Origin: Meandrina meandrites
Lineage: Eukaryota > Cnidaria > Anthozoa > Scleractinia > Meandrinidae
Length of the DNA: 64,000 bases
Reading direction: 5' to 3'
Assembly: GCA_963693305.1 (NCBI GenBank)
Contig: OY855907.1
Location: 35,113,801-35,177,800, forward strand
The translations under genes and the position numbers were made by a program. Below are positions 25,092 to 36,500 of this stretch, piece after piece; position 1 is the first letter of the stretch; every line of letters starts with the position of its first letter. Under the pieces are notes generated by a model. The model made no database searches and was not told the origin of the DNA. It saw only the letters and a list, made by a program, of their open reading frames with translations.

Positions 25092-27584
25092 GATTTGATA
25101 ACTTTTCAGGCACTAAAGGAATATAGTAAATTTTTGGCCTGGACAGCTAGAAAATTAGTACCGAGAAGCAGCTTATTACGAAAAAGTGCCTATAAGCTTG
25201 GCTTAGCTCAGAAGCCAAGACCCTATAGAAGCGATCGAGCCTTAAAACGTCAATCCTCATCAAAAATTGTCTGATTTAATTTAAACTTGCACGAAATGGC
25301 AACGGAAAACGACTGATAAAAATGTTGTCAACTCTAATGTTTTAAATACCCCCAAAATACATAATTGTCGAACTCAAGCGCGGAAGCCTGAAAACTATTT
25401 TTGTTTAAGAAATATGATTACAAATACCTCCAAATATTCCACTTTAGGATTTCCGCTCTGTCCATACACCGAGGTAAATTATTTGCTGGAAGGTCCTGGT
25501 ATTTCCTGGTCGATCGCGACGGCGAAAAAAGCACAGCTTAAAAACTGAGGCTTCACTCCGGCCAAGAAGGAACTAACTGCGTTGAACATGGAGGGCAAAC
25601 TCAGCTTTATTCAAATTTCCTTTCGTGCAAACCGGATCTCGGCGAAAGAGGCCTTTGTGTTTGTATTTTTTTAAATTTCACCTGTGCCGAATACGGAAAC
25701 TTAAAATCGCATTTAAATTTCTTCAACACTTCGGCAAAGTGCTCAATAGCCGCTCGCACGCGCGTTGGGTATAAGGCTTATTTCCGCTCTCCTCTTTATA
25801 GCATATCTTTAAAATCCAGAACATTTGGGTACTTCTATTGGAGGCGGTAACGTCATTTCACTTGCTTTTCTAATATCAAAAGAACGCCCGATTACTCCAA
25901 ATAACATTACTTAAGCTGACCAAGATTTTCTAACATTAAATTGCAGTGAAAAAACACACGAAACTGACTTAATTTATCGAACGCATGTGGCAGCACAATT
26001 ATTCTCTGGTGACTCGCCGTATAGTGTGGCGACTTAAATTGCTTGTTGATGAACCAGAGGTATTTCAATTTATAACAGTGATTTTCAATTAATTTTATGT
26101 TCAATCCGCCATGGGTTTATGACTGGCAATAACTGTAACGTCACTGGTAAATTAATTAATGAATACTATTTCAGACTCGATGTACGTTAATTGCTCTCAA
26201 TGATCTCGTGTCACAACGACATAGTTCTCGAGGTCAATTTCCTTCGATGGTGACACACTGCGATTTTGGAAATTAGAGTTCACAGGAAATATTATAAAAA
26301 AATTATTAGCAAGCGTTTTCAGTAAAAAAAAAAATGTAGATATATTCAAAATGCAAAAGCAAGTTTTGTTTTCCATGGCTGATAGAATGCCATGTTTCCC
26401 ACAAAGAGTGATAGAGAAAAACTTGAGAAGAAATTCGAGGACACCAAACCAACTACCACAGTAGTTAATTCCCTCTTGAACGAAGTATAAATCGCAAAAA
26501 TGACATCAAACTGCATATCCAGCCTTCCACGCAGTGGTTTTTAGGGGCGATCATATTACCTCATCCCCACAGTGTGAGTGAAATAAGATCGCGTTCACTG
26601 AAGTGGGAGGCTATATTGTATCTTGTAGGATGATGCATTTGAATTAACCCGTTACCACGTGACCAAGGAAAAACCAATAAGCCCACGCATTGGACTCCAG
26701 CTATTTTAGGCTACACAATCTTCCAGATGTTGTGTTGCTAAGTAGCTATAGGGAGCGGACCATTAGGTTCAGCTCGCATGAGCTATGCAAGTTGTTGTTT
26801 TTGTTTTTTTGGTTGGGGGGGGGGGGGGGGGGTGGTTTCTGCACGATTTAGTTTTCTTTTGATTGCTGGAAATAGTCGCGAGAATCGATGCATGTATGTC
26901 ATTCCAAGCATCGTTGAGAACAGTTGCGTCCTATTGTAATTATTTATCAATGGCGTACCGCGCCGTCCACAATTTGGTAGGTTAGGTTTAGGTAGACCAG
27001 TGGGCGACGCATATACAGTGATTGATGCATACTTTATTGATGTGTGCATAACTGGACTATTTGCATTAGGGAATTTTACTTGGTGACTAGAATTCTCCAC
27101 ATCGTCCTCTATCATCATCATCATCATCATCACATCCTTTATCTAAACACAATAAAATTTTAAAGCACAATGCTTGTGTGGTCGTGTACTAAATATTATA
27201 AAAATTGACATACAACATACACTACATTGGATCAAAACGACCAGACAAAGTGACAATTTTTGTGTGGCTTACACAAAGTGTTATCCACACTAAGCCATCA
27301 CCCGCGATATTTATTATAGTTGTTACGATCCATAACAACTATAAAAAGTCTATTGTTTGTTTGTTTGCTTTTCTTAAATTAATCAATGTGTAACGAGGAT
27401 CACCGCGAGGAGAACCTCACTGTAACTCTGAAGAATCGAAAAAAAAAAATGCTACTCAAAACGGGATCGAGGGTCGGGACAACTCCGGCTCTAGTGTGTT
27501 GTAGGCGATGGATGGCAAACAAAGACAAACTACAATCAACCACGATCGAGCCGACAACGATCGTGAAAGCAGCCAAATTGAATT
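25092..27584. other. Intergenic, no supported gene
   Basis: Holds the region upstream of the orphan GPCR and a G18 run at 26815-26832. Short (ATC)n tracts lie near 27110-27130. Open frames are short and unremarkable. Confidence 0.45.
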
Positions 27585-28130
27585 TCAATTTCTCCGTGAA
27601 GCACAAAATGAACAAAGTTTCCCGGTGATAATTGAACTTAAATTCACGGACTCGTTAACATTCCAACAAACCACTTGCTTGCGGTCAACATGGTCAAACA
27701 CATCCATCTCCATAATTTCTATGCCGTCGTCTTCAACTGCACCTTTATCGAACAAGCAACAATTAAGAAACTTCAGTACCGGAAAGGTCTTGGGAAACAC
27801 AATGCAGTCGTCCTCTTTCCCATCGGGTTGGACCACAATGCCGAACTTACTCTTTCGCATGAAGGCCTTGAAATCTTGTCTGTCAAGAACATGCCAAATC
27901 AGCAGAAATCCATTATAGACACCACTTTTGGTATTTTCCTCCCTGTCGTTCAATGTGGCCATTACGGGGATCTCGAAGGTTCCATCTTTTAGGAGCATTT
28001 TAAGCATCTCGATTGCCTCAACTTGTGCTAAAATATGTTGCATTCCTTCTCCAGTGTCCTTTACCATTAGGAGAAGTTCAATTAGGGTTGAAACTTGATC
28101 TTCAATGGCCTCAGGCCTTTGGAAAATTGG
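27585..28130 (-). CDS. In-frame continuation of the cGLR gene after one stop
   Basis: Immediately after the TAA that ends the cGAS-like frame (28131-28133), the same frame stays open for 181 codons to 27585. An internal ATG at 28067 would give 160 residues. The translation has the composition of a globular protein: an amphipathic helix-like stretch (ILAQVEAIEMLKMLLK) is followed by a mixed alpha/beta-looking region with several W, F, V and C residues. I do not recognise the domain. Possibilities are a C-terminal domain cut off by a recent nonsense change, a stop-codon readthrough extension, a separate small gene, or a chance open frame. Splicing around the stop is unlikely because no suitable donor/acceptor pair flanks it. 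Confidence 0.45.
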   Translation of the reverse strand, partial: PIFQRPEAIEDQVSTLIELLLMVKDTGEGMQHILAQVEAIEMLKMLLKDGTFEIPVMATLNDREENTKSGVYNGFLLIWHVLDRQDFKAFMRKSKFGIVVQPDGKEDDCIVFPKTFPVLKFLNCCLFDKGAVEDDGIEIMEMDVFDHVDRKQVVCWNVNESVNLSSIITGKLCSFCASRRN

Positions 28131-29321
28131 TTAACTTGCAGTTTTACGGGAGGGTAAAGAGAGTTTAGATCTTGGGAATAGGGCGGGCTCCGCTGAAACC
28201 GGGTGCAGACAGTAATCCATAGATACCTTCAGAGGATGTAGCCTCAGTGGGTCCGAGCTTGATTTTCCTGCTTTTACCGTGGTCAAATCCTCTTTAATCA
28301 AACCAAGGATCTGCAAAACGTTCTGGCCAAGATGGTGCCACTCCCATTTCTTCTCACTTTCCATCAGAACTTTCAAGAACACGGTCTTTAGAGTGTAGGT
28401 TTCTATCACTGCCTTGTATTCCATTGTGTAGATGTCGAAGTGTGATTCAAGAAACGTCTGAATTAGGTACTTTAGAATACGATAGCAGCGTTTCTCGACC
28501 GAATTAATCGACAGAGAGCTCATTTTGAACATTTCCCATGTCGACTCTGACCTCCTTGAGCATGATATGGCGTTGATTGACCAGAATTCAAACAGGAGTT
28601 GCAAAGGTTCTGACTCAACCGATGAGTAAGGAATCTGGAGGGCCAAGCAAATGTCAACCGAGAGAAGAGTTCCCAGTCCATCAGTATTCGTAAACTTAAG
28701 AATTTGAAGGTAGGTCCTCCCAGAAGGTTGTTTTAGTCTTGCGACATATTTCCATTTTTGGAACTTCTCAAGTGTAGCTTCCAGAGACCTACTTATCGCA
28801 ACGGACACCATAGCAGCGATTTCATCCCTCCAAGGACTTTTACCATCTTTGAAAATAAGTTGTTGACTTCTCCTTTGTTCATTCTCTTCTTCATCACACC
28901 AATCGGGACACAGAATGTCATCCAAGAATGAGAGGTCCTTCATTTTCAAAGGTAGCTTTGTCGACTGTAAATTGATGTTGTAGTCTTCGGCATAGAATCG
29001 TTCACCTTCCTTCGGTGTCACCAATTGTTCTTGCAGCGCAGGCAACACAAGGACATAGTCAAACTCATCAGGCAGCCCTATCTTAGTACCTTCCACCATG
29101 CTTCCACCCTGCTGAAGGACAGCATTGTGAAACAATCGGTACTTATCAGAAAGGTCCTGCACAGTGCCTTGTACAATCTGATATAGTTCCTGACGGATAA
29201 CGTGAGTATTTTCATCGTCTGGAAACTTAGCTTTTGTTTCAGCCAGTTCCATTAAAAGTAAGTCAAGCTGGTTCGGGAAACCAATACTGGAGTTGTCGTC
29301 GACGTCTGTTTTTGCAGCCAT
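28131..29321 (-). CDS. cGAS-like nucleotidyltransferase (Mab-21 family, cGLR)
   Basis: Cytosolic nucleotidyltransferase of the cGAS/Mab-21 superfamily, which makes cyclic or linear nucleotide second messengers on sensing nucleic acid and signals through STING. The chosen start is ATG 29321 (MAAKTD), giving 396 residues in one coding exon. The N-lobe shows GGS at 72-74 and the paired acids E86-F87-D88 in LPDEFDYVLVL. The 12-residue gap from Ser74 to Glu86 equals that of human cGAS. The third acid is probably D223 in SVDICLAL, so all catalytic positions are present. The Mab-21 C-lobe follows: W262, a helix with EKRCYRILKYL (276-286), a TLKTVFLKVL helix (310-319) and a C-terminal LHP...LFP segment. 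No zinc-thumb His/Cys cluster like that of vertebrate cGAS is visible, as in many invertebrate cGLRs, so the ligand is not predictable. It is divergently arranged with ZRANB3. Confidence 0.88.
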   Translation of the reverse strand: MAAKTDVDDNSSIGFPNQLDLLLMELAETKAKFPDDENTHVIRQELYQIVQGTVQDLSDKYRLFHNAVLQQGGSMVEGTKIGLPDEFDYVLVLPALQEQLVTPKEGERFYAEDYNINLQSTKLPLKMKDLSFLDDILCPDWCDEEENEQRRSQQLIFKDGKSPWRDEIAAMVSVAISRSLEATLEKFQKWKYVARLKQPSGRTYLQILKFTNTDGLGTLLSVDICLALQIPYSSVESEPLQLLFEFWSINAISCSRRSESTWEMFKMSSLSINSVEKRCYRILKYLIQTFLESHFDIYTMEYKAVIETYTLKTVFLKVLMESEKKWEWHHLGQNVLQILGLIKEDLTTVKAGKSSSDPLRLHPLKVSMDYCLHPVSAEPALFPRSKLSLPSRKTAS

Positions 29322-29450
29322 GTTAATTTGTAGTGGTCGTGCCAGTTCTGAATAATTAAAATTAAACAAATAATAATAACGATAAATAATTAAAATGCGT
29401 GCATGCACTAACGAACGAAAAACTTGAACGAACTTTTGAACCAACTCTTG

Positions 29451-30005
29451 AACGAACGAACGAACGAACGAACGAACGAACGAACGAACGAACGAACGAA
29501 CGAACGAACGAACGAACGAACGAACGAACGAACGAACGAACGAACGAACGAACGAACGAACGAACGAACGAACGAACGAACGAACGAACGAACGAACGAA
29601 CGAACGAACGAACGAACGAACGAACGAACGAACGAACGAACGAACGAACGAACGAACGAACGAACGAACGAACGAACGAACGAACGAACGAACGAACGAA
29701 CGAACGAACGAACGAACGAACGAACGAACGAACGAACGAACGAACGAACGAACGAACGAACGAACGAACGAACGAACGAACGAACGAACGAACGAACGAA
29801 CGAACGAACGAACGAACGAACGAACGAACGAACGAACGAACGAACGAACGAACGAACGAACGAACGAACGAACGAACGAACGAACGAACGAACGAACGAA
29901 CGAACGAACGAACGAACGAACGAACGAACGAACGAACGAACGAACGAACGAACGAACGAACGAACGAACGAACGAACGAACGAACGAACGAACGAACGAA
30001 CGAAC
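29451..30005. repeat. (AACG)n microsatellite, ~139 units
   Basis: 555 bp of essentially perfect AACG/CGAA tetranucleotide lies within the cGLR 5' intron. A 4-bp unit without stop codons gives open frames in all six readings (FVRS and NERT repeats), which are artefacts. The perfection suggests ongoing slippage or an assembly-fixed length. Each unit contains a CpG, so the array is a dense potential methylation target. Confidence 0.97.
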
Positions 30006-30069
30006 TAAAAGACACCGCGAGAGACACACACACACATTGAAAATACTTCGGATACGTGAAGTGTAGACA

Positions 30070-30206
30070 GACTGTGAGCAGTCTGTCTTTTGCTTTAAAA
30101 ATCCGTAGGGACGAAAGCGAAAGTGAGCGAGCTTCAGCTTTCGAATATCGCGTTCGCGTGTTTGTCCCCACGGTTTTTTAAAGCCAAAAGAAAGACTGCT
30201 CGCAGT
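30070..30206. mobile_element. MITE with ~45-bp inverted ends
   Basis: The left end GACTGTGAGCAGTCTGTCTT and the reverse complement of the right end, GACTGCGAGCAGTCTTTCTT, match on through GCTTTAAAAA-CCGT-GGGAC. About 137 bp long, with no coding capacity, inside the cGLR 5' intron. Confidence 0.8.
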
Positions 30207-30352
30207 CGACCTGAAGTGGAATTGCAGGGATGAACATTTGTGCTACATGCTACATGTATGTTTGCTTGCCCCTTTTTTGTTAGATTCAAAAGACACGTAC
30301 CTCCCATATTACCAAATAGATCATCAAAATGATGTTAGAAGCGAAACTTACC

Positions 30353-30586
30353 TTAATGATGTTTTTCGTCGTATGTTTACACTTTGAACAGTCGGACAAT
30401 CGGTCGTTTCCGCCACAGATAGTTTCGCCCTGAAACGATTACCTTAATTTCCCTTAACAAAAATTATTTGAATCAAGTAGGTCTGAGTATTCTACTGGAG
30501 TTTGTCGCCTTTCACTTCCGCGTGCAGCTTGGAGAAATATCACGCATCCAACGTCACGCAACACGGATGGTGTGATTTTTCCCGAG
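30353..30586. promoter_or_regulatory. Putative bidirectional promoter of cGLR and ZRANB3
   Basis: The first cGLR exon (minus, ending at 30352) and the first ZRANB3 coding exon (plus, ATG 30587) lie back to back with about 230 bases between them. Both transcription starts must fall in or next to this segment. It is somewhat GC-richer than the surrounding DNA, with several CpGs. No TATA box is evident. Shared regulation is inferred from the geometry only. Confidence 0.45.
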
Positions 30587-33500
30587 ATGCCCTCTGGCCT
30601 AATTAGCCATGTGAATGGCGGGAATTTAATGGCGGCTTCTTCGATAAGTTTGAAGTTCTTGCCTCGCCCGCTAAGAAAAGCTTTGCTCGATTTTCAAAAA
30701 GAAGGTGTCAAGTTCGGCATAAGAAAGCAGGGAAGGTAATGCAAGCGTTATAACTCGAGAAAGCTTCGTAGTTTTTGCAGAATTCTCAATGTTTTGACGT
30801 GGCGCAAGTCGGCCATGACGGTTTCATTCAAGTCTTATTTAGATGTCAACTGATTTGAATAATGGAGCTCTTTTGTGCAAACTTCAATGCTGATCCTTAT
30901 TTTTTTTCTGTTCTTGTTTTAAAAAAATGTTATTGATGTTTGACGCTGATCCAGATGTTTGATCGGAGACGAGGTAAGCTTAAGGTTTGAAATACAACTG
31001 AACATACACGTACTAAGTGTTCATGCTAAATATTTTTTCTGTTCAACAATTAACAGTCATCCCTTTAATTAACACCTTGAAGCTTAATCTCAGCCGAAAC
31101 AATTCATACTAGTTCTGCTATCTCTTTGTTATAAATACACATTATTTAAAACTATATATTTATTTATTTACTTATTTACTGTTAAGAAAATATATTGAAA
31201 TTGACTCAATATGTTCTTGTTTCACAGTCTTCTTCATCCAAATTATATCTAGTTGCAATAAAGCTCTTTTTATTATTTTTTCTCACATGCAGATGGGACT
31301 TGGAAAAACCCTCCAAGCAATAAGCATTGCATATTACTACAAAGATGCCTGGCCGCTGCTGATTGTAGCACCATCATCTGTCAAGTTCTCATGGATTGAC
31401 GAGATTGAGAAATGGCTTCCTGGAGTGGAACCACACGATTTGAACCTGATTAGATCTGGCAGTGATATCAGGTCAGATGGATAAAATCGTAGTAAACCCA
31501 TCAATGTTTACTTAATTAAAGCCAACTGGGAGAGTGGGAGTGAGAGTGGCTGGGGGGGGGGGGGGGGGGGGGGCTTTAGGTTGATGGGGCAGTGCTTATT
31601 AAAAATATGGAACTTCTAGACAGAGAGGATCAGGAGAGGTAGTTGGCTAATTAAGGGAGGTGGAACTTACAAGAGCTTTTACAGTATTTATCTGGGATAG
31701 TGACACATGTCATGGCAACCGTGAGAGTAATTGGCATGTGCCATAATCTCCCAGATTCCTTTTACTACTCACAGGCCCAAATTCCTGGAATTTGTGGAGC
31801 AATGAGATATAAATACTACTGTTCCTGGATGGGATGCAAGGATGTTTCATGCCAGGTCAAAACAAAATAACATATGTTTTTAAAAGCACTTTTATTAGGT
31901 GTGACATCAATTTTCTTGAGAATGCTTTCAAATTTAATCGAGGGTTCACTAAGATAAATGAATTACAATAAGATGTTTCAAACAGTATGCACAGTGTTAC
32001 TGCGCTGTGTGTAGATTTTAAATAATAATTTTTTTCACTTACTGTATTGCTTGAACTTTCAGCAGAATCCGTCTTAATAAATTATTTCTTTAAACCAGTG
32101 TAGCACCTACATGAAGCAAAATTATGTGCATGTAGATTGAATATGTTGTGGTTTAAATTTATCGTTGATTTAAAATTTTTCACCCCAGTTTGATTTTTAT
32201 ATCGCTTTGTTTCAGATTATGCTAATAAATATAAGTCAACAAAAAATCAAAATCAAGCTGGTTTGAAAACTTCTAAACCAAAATTAATTTAAACTAAAAC
32301 ATATAGCTTACATGTACAGGTGTATGGTCTGCTGTGGCATCTAATAGGGTTATGATTGCTGTCTCAACTTGTTTTACAGCAACCTTGGTAAAGCCCAGAT
32401 TCATGTAATTGGATATGGCCTGTTGAGCTTAGGGACCTCTAAACTTTTGCTTCAAGCACTGGAGAGCCACAAGTTTAATGTTGTTATCTTAGATGAATCA
32501 CATTATCTTAAGACCAAATGTGCAGCCCGCACACAGCGTCTGCATAAAATTTGCAAGAAGGCCAAGCATGCAATTTTACTGAGTGGAACACCATCTCTAG
32601 CAAGACCAAGGGAGGTAAGTTTGTCATTTTGATCTGCTGTTAATTAAGCTATAGTCTAAAGGCCTCTAGGGATTCGCTTACAAGTTATGCATTAATGAAT
32701 GTACATGTAGTTCGATTAAACCAGTACATGACAGTACAAAAATAATGTGTCTTGTTGTGTTGTCACCTCTCAGAGGTTTTGTTGAGGGCAAGGTACATGT
32801 ACTGGTCAAACAGACTGCCTCGTCATGAGTGAGGTTTTGCCCAGCTGCATAAAATTAATGTCTAAAATTACATTTATTTGTATTTAACTCTGGTAAGAAA
32901 GGGAGAGAGGAATAGTTGTAGTTTTTTGCTGACATGCATTCTGCACAGCTCATTCGCATGTTGACCAATCTTGTCCCAAGAGGCCGCGATCCTTCTGGTC
33001 TGTGCCAGGAATTGAGACCTCTGGGCTAGACTGAAAGCCCACCAAAAAAATGGCCAAATCTCATTGGCTGTTGAAACTTGTTCATTTCAACCACAATATC
33101 CGATGCATGTGCAGAATCAAACCGGAATAAGGATTTCCTGGTTCCGGTTTAGGATTCAACCCGAACCCTTGCGCTTACTGACCACTGGTCAAGGGTACTT
33201 GACTTGTACACAGCGTACATAGCATCGCTCCCCCCCCCCCCCCCCCCTCCCCTTCCTACCTGTTTGTTGTTGTTATATTTCTTGTACATTTATTTTTACC
33301 TACCCACTTGGCCAAATGCTATTAAATGGAAAGGAGCACCTCAGAGCCTTTCTCTGTTTACCCAAGACTTTCTTGTTGTAGTTTTATTTCTTTGCCCTTT
33401 AATTGTTTAGAGAGTCAATTATCATTTCAACCTTTTTTTTTTGGAAGAACGTTGCTTCATTTGTATGCCATCAGTTTAGGATTTTTTGGTCTGTCAATAG

Positions 33501-36500
33501 TGATCTCTCGCTGTCAATAGATAAAATTAAAAAACTCACCCACAGAGAGCATACTGCAAAGGGAGACATTAATTTTGTTCACCTGTTACCCAGTAAATGA
33601 CTTAGTCATATTTTTTCTTCACTAATAGGGATACATTTTAAAAGCAAAATTGCAAGTTAAGTCTTAGGTTTTTAACTTAAACAAAATTGGGATTTAACTT
33701 TATTATGACAGTTTGTTTCTGTTGTTTATCCAGCTCTATTTCCAGCTTGACATAGTTTGTCCAGGGAAGTTTGACTCGTTCAACAAATTCGTTAGACGTT
33801 ACTGCGATGCTCGTGAAGTTTACTACAGAGGAAAACGTCATTATGACACAAGGTTAGGCACATGTACCCCCTCCTCTGCCAAAGATTGATAAACGATTAA
33901 TAATGGTTAGCCAGTCAATGAATGGATAGAAATATGGAATAATAAAATAAATAATCAAAACTGATGTCATTGTCACAGTCAGTCCATCAGCCAATAGACA
34001 GATAGACAGGCAGATACAAACAATCATTTAAAACTAGCAATGGTATTTAATTTATTGCAATTCCTGAGTTTTGATTGGTTAACAGGCAATGGTAAATGAG
34101 CTCATATACCATTGACCACAAATATCGTAGCCGATACGCGTCAACGAAAACAGATGGCCAGGGAGCTCAAATATTGCAATTCTTTTGGGCTTTTTTAATA
34201 AAACAATTATTCCACTTGCGCTTGTTGGATATGAGATTGTTATAGCTAACTCTGGGCTATGCGCCTCGTTGGCTATCTACCATCTCATATCCAATGCGCG
34301 CTTGTGGAATAATTGTTAACACTTAAGTTTTCTCATTACAGTGGTGCATCAAACCTTAATGAGCTTTACTACCTTCTAAAGACACATGTTATGATACGGC
34401 GACTCAAGAAAGAGGTCAGTTAAACTTTCAAGAATAGTTAGTTGCCTTCTTATGGAAGCTTATAAATTCTATCTTTTTTTCTTCATTTATGTATATGCCT
34501 ACTGTAGGGTCTTGGGATGCCAATTGAACGACTTTGTACTTTAAGGCCATTCTGCTACATGAAGACTTGAATTGAAAATGCATGTGTCCTGCAGCACAAT
34601 GTACACAGTACTACAAAGAAACGGTTGGAAATAATAGAGAGAAATACCATATATGCGCTTCATGTTGTTATGTGTGCATTACTGCAGGTTGAAAAATCAC
34701 AGAGAAAGTTGAAATTCAATATATTTTTGTACTTTAAGCCGCGTTCCATCTGTTGGACTGCTTTTGAAATGCATACTTGTGCAGTGCAGTATCATGTGCT
34801 TCAAAAATGGTTGGAAATAAAAGAGAGAAATGCATATACCATATACAGTATATGCACTTCATGCATGTGTATGTGACTGTAGGTTTTAAAATCACAGAGG
34901 AAAAAATGGATTGTTAACACTTGTGATCAGTTTAATATAAGATTCATTGATTGAGTTAAATCTACATGTATTTTAAGCATTTCATTGGATCTTATCATCT
35001 CAATTATAAAATGCACATGGAAATTTTTCAGATTCTATAATTGTGATGCTTATTGCCAGTTTGCAGACATGTTAACTGGGCAAGTTATTATGTTTTTTTT
35101 TTTGTAGGTTTTGACTCAGCTTCCACCAAAGAGGAGACAGAAAGTGACTTTTGATATCTCTGAGTCCACCAGTAAATACAAAAAGGTATGGCAAAGGACA
35201 ATGGAAATAATTCACTGGTTGGGGAAGAAGTGACTTCATTTTCCAGACTGATTTGATTAAAATTTGGATAAAAAATTGAGCAGTTGTTTATAGAAGGTCC
35301 AGCTATTTTTACTTTGTATCACAGTATCCAATCAAATTGATTTCAAACTGGCCACAGCAAGGCAGAATGTAGGGGTTTATAAAAGGGTGGTCAATGAAAA
35401 CAGACCCGGTACCACCTCGGGGATTGTGTGAGTATTTTGCTGTGAATCCCCAGCTTAAATTCATGCAATTCTCATTACATAGACGAGCAAAAATCGATGA
35501 TAAAATCTTTCATTTTAGTGTCATAGTGATGTCAACACCATTGTCAAGGCTACTAATAATCTGTACAAAATGTATTTACAACAAATATTAAAGCAGTGCT
35601 GGTCTGCTGAATTACATGCGGTTTGCTCTCTAATGACACCTGCCACACAAGAGCAGCCATCTACATTTCATTTTTTTTTTTTTTTTTTGAAAGTCTTTTG
35701 ACTCTGATATGTCTTGAATTTGAATATCAGGAAGTCTGGCAAAAGCAGCGCTAGCCTGACCACTATTATTACTTTTCTTTTCATTGGAACTTTAGGAACT
35801 GCAACAGACGATGAAAGACTTCAAAAAATGCTCAGCCATTCTCAGAGGTGATGCTGATGATCTAACTATCAAGTCACCCATGCAAGAAATGAATCGACTA
35901 TCGACCCTTCTATATCACTATACTGGCCTTGTAAAGGTACGGTGTCCAGTGCTGTTTAGCAGACCTTCTTTGCTGGGTGTGTGGTATTCACAGTGTATGT
36001 TTAATCTGCCACACAGCCTCAAGGCCAAAAAAGGGGGTGGTAGAACTAGGTGTGGAGGATGGGGGTGGGGGTGGGGGTGGGAAATGGAAATGGCCTATGT
36101 AAGAAAATGGGGCTGGCCTATGATGGCCCAGTTAATTGATAAGTGCTATGAAGGGATCAACTGTATGTACAGTATTTATGCAAAGAATAGTTATTGCTGA
36201 TTCCCAGTCCTCTTGTACAGTATGGAGAGAATAGTCATCCTCCACCATTACATGTACCTTTCCTTATTGCACCATTGGACGCATATAGCCTTGATGGGGT
36301 TCCAGGTCCCAATTTTTTCTGCGTTAACGTGCACCACCCCTCACCCACCCACCCACCCACCCCTGTTTTTAGTTCCTTGCTACAGGTGGTTATCCTGGGT
36401 AAAATCAAGGGTTAACTACATGCAATGAATTTGGTATGGTAAACAAGTGTCAATTTAGTTAAGGAGGCAAAATTAATGATTGCTGCAATATACACATTCT

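Larger units (their letters stand above)
29348..30351 (-). other. 5' intron of the cGLR gene
   Basis: On the minus strand a strong donor (AAG|GTAAGTTTCGC, exon end at 30352) is matched by a pyrimidine-rich acceptor (ttaattattcag|AACTGG, exon start at 29347) 26 bases before the ATG. The intron of about 1 kb contains the (AACG)n array and a MITE. An upstream non-coding exon therefore lies at 30352 and above. This model explains why the open frame reads through the microsatellite without any of it being protein. Confidence 0.7.

Noticed and set aside
27508..27992. Plus-strand frames of 136 and 105 codons opposite the cGLR continuation
   Set aside because: They are antisense to the longer minus-strand frame and lack recognisable features.
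29399..30171. Long open frames encoding FVRS or NERT repeats across the AACG array, including a 634-codon frame joined to the cGLR
   Set aside because: A 4-bp repeat with no stop triplets is open in every frame. A splice acceptor between the array and ATG 29321 places the array in an intron.
30609..30629. Minimal upstream frames ATG-TGA and ATG...TAA overlapping ATG 30629 of ZRANB3
   Set aside because: An in-frame ATG at 30587 with purine at -3 lies upstream of them, so they are probably inside the coding sequence in another frame. They matter only if transcription starts after 30589.
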